Source of the DNA: Bacteroidota bacterium
GTDB taxonomy: Bacteria; Bacteroidota; Bacteroidia; Chitinophagales; Chitinophagaceae
Length of the DNA: 64,000 nucleotides
NCBI GenBank assembly: GCA_018267955.1
Contig: JAFDXL010000008.1
Location: forward strand, 1 to 64,000
Direction: 5' to 3'
Each line of letters starts with the position of its first letter. Position 1 is the first letter of the stretch. Shown piece after piece: positions 60,253 to 64,000 of this stretch. The notes beneath the pieces are model-generated. The model saw only the letters and a program-made list of their open reading frames with translations. It did not search any database and was not told the DNA's origin. The translations under genes and the position numbers were made by a program.

Positions 60253-63200
60253 ATGAGTCTTCCTTCTATATCCTTGCGACGGCCTGTAATGGCTATCGTA
60301 TTTAGTATCATAATTATTGTATTTGGTTTCATAGGTTTCAACTTTTTGGGTGTACGCGATTACCCATCAATAGACCCACCGATCATCAGTGTGCGTACCA
60401 GTTATGCCGGTGCCAATCCTGATATCATTGAATCGCAAATAACCGAACCCCTCGAAAAATCTATTAACGGTATTGCAGGTATTAAAAATATCTCTTCTAC
60501 AAGTGCATTGGGAACCAGTAATATAACGGTAGAATTTGATCTTGGGGTAGACCTGGAAGCAGCTGCCAATGACGTGCGTGACAAAGTATCGCAGGCAGTA
60601 CGCAGCCTGCCGCAAGATATTGACGCGCCGCCTGTAGTGACCAAGGCAGATGCCAATGCGCAGCCCATCATATCTATGACGGTGCAGAGCGATACCAAGA
60701 ACCAGCTGGAACTTACTGAATATGCGGAAAATGTACTCGTAGAGCGGCTGCAAACCATACCAGGCGTAAGTAGTATACAAATATGGGGGCAGAAGCGCTA
60801 CGCCATGCGACTATGGCTGGATCCGCTGAAGATGGCCGGTTATGGAATCACTTTCCAGGATGTACAGGATGCTTTGAATAAACAAAACGTGGATCTGCCA
60901 TCAGGTAAGGTATCCGGTTATAATACGGAATTGACAGTAAGGGCTTTTGGACGATTGTTTTCAGAGGAAGATTTCAATAACCTGATATTAAAAAATGCTA
61001 ATGGAACCGATATACACCTGAGAGATGTAGGCGAGGCTGTATTAGGTCCGGAAGTGGAAGAAACAGTGCTGAAGGAAAGCGGTACACCTATGATCGCATT
61101 GGCATTATCGCCGCAGCCGGGAGCTAACTACGTAGCTATTGCCGATGAATTTTACAAACGTTACGAGGCATTAAAAAAAGACATACCTGCTGACTTCAAG
61201 GTAAATATTGCATTGGATACCACGGTGAACATCAAGAAGTCGATAGCAGAGGTAGAAGAAACCTTGTTCATTGCCTTTGCGCTGGTAATCCTGATTATCT
61301 ACCTCTTCTTCAGGGATTGGCTGATCGCCTTCCGCCCGCTGATAGATATACCTGTGAGTTTGATCGGGGCCTTCTTTATCATGTATATCATGGGGTTCAC
61401 CATCAACATCCTTACCCTGCTGGCCATAGTACTGGCAACAGGACTAGTAGTGGATGATGGTATAGTGGTGACGGAAAACATCTTTAAGAAGATAGAGAAG
61501 GGGATGGAGAAGCACCGTGCTGCCAAAGAAGGTAGTGAGGAGATATACTTCGCGGTAATTTCTACCTCCATCACCCTGGCCGTAGTGTTTTTGCCGATCG
61601 TATTCCTGCAAGGTTTCACAGGAAGGTTGTTCCGGGAATTTGGTATTGTAGTGGCCGGCGCTGTATTGATATCAGCATTTGTATCGTTATCGCTGACACC
61701 GGTACTAAACGTGCTGATGACCCGCAAAGTGCATAAGCCATCTAAATTCTATGTGAAGTCTGAGCCATTCTTTGAATGGATGGAAGCTACCTATAAAAAA
61801 GGCCTGGTATGGATCATGAGGCATAAGTGGGTGGCCCTGACGGGTATGGTGGTGTGTTTTGCCCTCATCTATTTTGTAGGCCGTACACTGCAAAGTGAAT
61901 TGGCACCGCTGGAAGACAGGTCGCGCTTCAGAGCACAAATATCAGCACCCGAAGGAACATCGTATGACGCGATGGACGCTTATATGGACAAGCTGATAAA
62001 GATGGTAATAGACTCTGTACCTGAAAGTGAAGTGTTACTTTCGGTTACTGCGCCGAGCTTTTCCGGATCGGGAGCGGTAAACACCGGTATATTGAGTGTG
62101 CGGCTAAAAGACCCTGAAGACCGTACGCGCAGCCAGGATCAAATAGTGCAAATGGTAAACCGCAACCTGCAGAAGTATAATTTTGGACGGGCCTTTGCCA
62201 TACAGGAGCAGACCATATCCGTGCAACGCGGTGGCAGTGCGTACCCCGTAGTATTTATCCTTCAGAATATCAATTTCGATAAGCTGGCAAAGGCGGTACC
62301 TGAATTTTTGGATGCGGTAATGCAGGATCCGATGTTCCAGGGTACGGATATAGACCTGAAATTTAACAAGCCGGAGCTTACCGTTAATATCGACAGGGCG
62401 AAGGCATCGCAGTTAGGTGTTTCAATAGCTGATATATCGCAAACGCTGCAACTGGCATTAAGCGCCGGCAGGTTTGGCTACTTTACAAAGAATGGTAAAC
62501 AGTACCAGGTAATAGGACAGGTGGACAGGCAAAACAGGGAAGCCCCGCTGGACCTGAATACTTTTTATGTAAGAAGTACATCGGGACAACTGATGCCGCT
62601 GGATAATTTTGTTACTATGACAGAAACCACCAGCCCGTCGCAGATATACCACTACAACCGTTATAAATCTGCTACTATATCTGCCGGCCTTGCACCCGGT
62701 AAAACAATTGGCGATGGTATTGCCGAGATGCAAAAAATATACGACAGGCTGAAAGAGAAAAAAGTATTTGACGAGTCATTTACCACATCTCTTGGTGGTT
62801 CTTCAAAAGACTATGTGGAAAGCTCTTCAAACACCTTATTTGCCTTTTTGTTGGCACTGGTGTTGATATACCTGATCCTGTCAGCGCAGTTTGAAAGCTT
62901 TATCGATCCGTTGATCATCATGCTGACGGTACCGCTGGCGATAGCAGGTGCCGTATTATCGTTGTGGCTGTTTGGGCAGACGTTGAATATATTCTCGCAG
63001 ATAGGTATGATCATGCTAATAGGGCTGGTGACGAAAAATGGTATCCTGATAGTGGAATATGCTAACCATATAAGAGACAGGGGCGCCAGCAAAACACAGG
63101 CTGCTATTGATGCTGCATCTATGCGTTTGCGCCCGATATTGATGACTAGTCTTGCCATGATATTTGGTGCATTGCCGCTGGCGCTGTCGCTTGGGGCAGC

Positions 63201-63351
63201 ATCTACCAGCCGTATGCCGCTGGGTATTGTAATTGTAGGCGGTGTATTGTTCTCTTTATTCCTATCGTTGCTTATAATACCTGTAATTTATACCTTCCTG
63301 TCCAGGAGGAAAGTGGAAGAAGCAACTGCAATTGATAAACTGGCTGATTAA
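60253..63351 (+). CDS. RND efflux permease (HAE1/AcrB type)
   Basis: A 1032-residue inner-membrane proton-driven pump of the AcrB/MexB type, normally part of a tripartite exporter. The first helix (RPVMAIVFSIIIIVFGFIGF) is followed by the porter loop DYPSIDPPIISVRTSYAGA. The proton-relay aspartates are in GLVVDDGIVVTENI, and the second half ends GLVTKNGILIVEYANHIRDR. I start at ATG 60253 because the TTG at 60226 lies in the -7 box. A tolC-like gene follows by 22 bp. The periplasmic adaptor is not upstream. Confidence 0.95.
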   Translation: MSLPSISLRRPVMAIVFSIIIIVFGFIGFNFLGVRDYPSIDPPIISVRTSYAGANPDIIESQITEPLEKSINGIAGIKNISSTSALGTSNITVEFDLGVDLEAAANDVRDKVSQAVRSLPQDIDAPPVVTKADANAQPIISMTVQSDTKNQLELTEYAENVLVERLQTIPGVSSIQIWGQKRYAMRLWLDPLKMAGYGITFQDVQDALNKQNVDLPSGKVSGYNTELTVRAFGRLFSEEDFNNLILKNANGTDIHLRDVGEAVLGPEVEETVLKESGTPMIALALSPQPGANYVAIADEFYKRYEALKKDIPADFKVNIALDTTVNIKKSIAEVEETLFIAFALVILIIYLFFRDWLIAFRPLIDIPVSLIGAFFIMYIMGFTINILTLLAIVLATGLVVDDGIVVTENIFKKIEKGMEKHRAAKEGSEEIYFAVISTSITLAVVFLPIVFLQGFTGRLFREFGIVVAGAVLISAFVSLSLTPVLNVLMTRKVHKPSKFYVKSEPFFEWMEATYKKGLVWIMRHKWVALTGMVVCFALIYFVGRTLQSELAPLEDRSRFRAQISAPEGTSYDAMDAYMDKLIKMVIDSVPESEVLLSVTAPSFSGSGAVNTGILSVRLKDPEDRTRSQDQIVQMVNRNLQKYNFGRAFAIQEQTISVQRGGSAYPVVFILQNINFDKLAKAVPEFLDAVMQDPMFQGTDIDLKFNKPELTVNIDRAKASQLGVSIADISQTLQLALSAGRFGYFTKNGKQYQVIGQVDRQNREAPLDLNTFYVRSTSGQLMPLDNFVTMTETTSPSQIYHYNRYKSATISAGLAPGKTIGDGIAEMQKIYDRLKEKKVFDESFTTSLGGSSKDYVESSSNTLFAFLLALVLIYLILSAQFESFIDPLIIMLTVPLAIAGAVLSLWLFGQTLNIFSQIGMIMLIGLVTKNGILIVEYANHIRDRGASKTQAAIDAASMRLRPILMTSLAMIFGALPLALSLGAASTSRMPLGIVIVGGVLFSLFLSLLIIPVIYTFLSRRKVEEATAIDKLAD

Positions 63352-63373
63352 GACTAAATGTTGTAAAATTGTA

Positions 63374-64000
63374 ATGAACAAGTTTTTAATTATATTCTTA
63401 TTTGCAACCATTGGCGTAAAGGCCCAGGAACGGCTGACGCTGGAAGATGCCATACAAAACGCATTGCAGTATAACTATGACGTGCGTATAGCAAAAGCGG
63501 CAGCAAGACAAGCAGCAGTGAATAACACCCTTGGTAATGCAGGGTTCTCGCCATCTGTGGGGCTGAACGGAGGTGTAACAGCAAGTAACTATAACACCCA
63601 TAACGAACTGGTAAACGGAACCGTGCAGGATAACCCGCATGCCCGCACTATAAATGTAAACGGCAGTGCTGCGCTCAACTGGACCCTTTTTGACGGTGGC
63701 AGGATGTTTATCGTTAAAAAGCAACTGAACGAGCTTGATAAAATAGGTGAGCAGCAATTTAAGGCCCAATTGCAGAACACCGTATCGCGCATCATACAAG
63801 TATATGCACAGGCCGTGTTGCAACAGCGACAACTGCTGGCAATAGATACTGCATTGGTACTGGCAGTAACCAGGATGAATATATCGAAAGTAAAGTATGA
63901 TAACGGATCGGCACCCAAGGTAGATTATCTGCAGGCAAGGGTAGACTACAACGGACGACGGGCAGACTCACTGACCCAGCAGGCTTTACTTACCCAGTCT
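63374..64000 (+). CDS. TolC-family outer-membrane channel (cut by window edge)
   Basis: The first 209 codons of an open frame that runs off the window. A signal peptide (MNKFLIIFLFATIGVKAQ) is followed by RLTLEDAIQNALQYNYDVRI, AGFSPSVGLNGGVTASNYNT and LNWTLFDGGRMF, the hallmarks of outer-membrane efflux proteins, and then a long helix. It is the exit channel for the RND pump directly upstream and probably cotranscribed. Confidence 0.92.
   Translation, partial: MNKFLIIFLFATIGVKAQERLTLEDAIQNALQYNYDVRIAKAAARQAAVNNTLGNAGFSPSVGLNGGVTASNYNTHNELVNGTVQDNPHARTINVNGSAALNWTLFDGGRMFIVKKQLNELDKIGEQQFKAQLQNTVSRIIQVYAQAVLQQRQLLAIDTALVLAVTRMNISKVKYDNGSAPKVDYLQARVDYNGRRADSLTQQALLTQS

Overview
The window reads as chromosomal DNA of a Bacteroidota bacterium, most likely Chitinophagaceae or a near relative. 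The evidence is type IX secretion genes (porU, porV, gldJ), cargo with Por-type C-terminal sorting domains, Bacteroidota promoters (TTTG, 19-20 bp, TAnnTTTG), bacillithiol synthesis (bshC), Mpl, GWxTD and WbqC families, and many lipoproteins. I see no IS element, prophage, CRISPR array or rRNA gene. Almost every base is accounted for by chromosomal genes, and no gene-free stretch exceeds about 300 bp.

Layout. 1-1064 (minus): tRNA-Thr(TGT), Tyr, Gly, Thr(GGT) and the start of tuf, the same order as the E. coli thrU-tyrU-glyT-thrT-tufB operon, behind a full promoter. 1124-4670: an EGF-domain lipoprotein and the three-gene proton-translocating transhydrogenase. 4786-6672: a Uup-like ABC-F protein. 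6726-13619: porU-porV diverging from gldJ, the type IX secretion/gliding block, followed by murF. 15018-19976: a conserved unknown, a BtrH-like protein, GtrA, prfB and an MsbA-like exporter. 19982-24156: two ArsR-family units, one with SRPBCC and VOC genes and one with SdpI and a hydrolase, each with visible operator-like palindromes. 24259-28708: fbp, corA, nudix, araC, SDR. 28768-29100: tRNA-Pro and tRNA-Ser. 29172-35412: a secreted subtilase, an ECF sigma factor with an apparent dual-membrane anti-sigma protein, and dnaA. 35558-38775: a split 5'-nucleotidase, a DinB-like protein and MoxR. 39073-49909: mazG-like gene, a type IX cargo protein, recR, dapF, GWxTD, WbqC, a dolichol-phosphate-mannose-synthase-like transferase, an exonuclease, mpl, a 45-residue lipoprotein, a beta-barrel protein and bshC. 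50029-54141: radC and an envelope-polysaccharide operon. 54109-59219: a five-gene minus-strand run ending tonB-folC. 59379 to the end: sodA, an RND permease and a truncated tolC-like gene.

How it fits together. Cell-envelope work dominates: peptidoglycan precursors and recycling (murF, mpl, dapF), secretion through the type IX system (PorU cleaves the sorting domain, PorV shuttles cargo, GldJ belongs to the gliding/secretion machinery), with two cargo proteins in the same window. The most interesting regulatory signals are the shared 5' hairpin of two tRNA operons, the ArsR operator pair framing a perfect promoter, the SdpR-type palindrome, -7 boxes 4 nt from start codons (suggesting leaderless mRNAs), and the sigma/anti-sigma pair whose anti-sigma protein appears to span both membranes.
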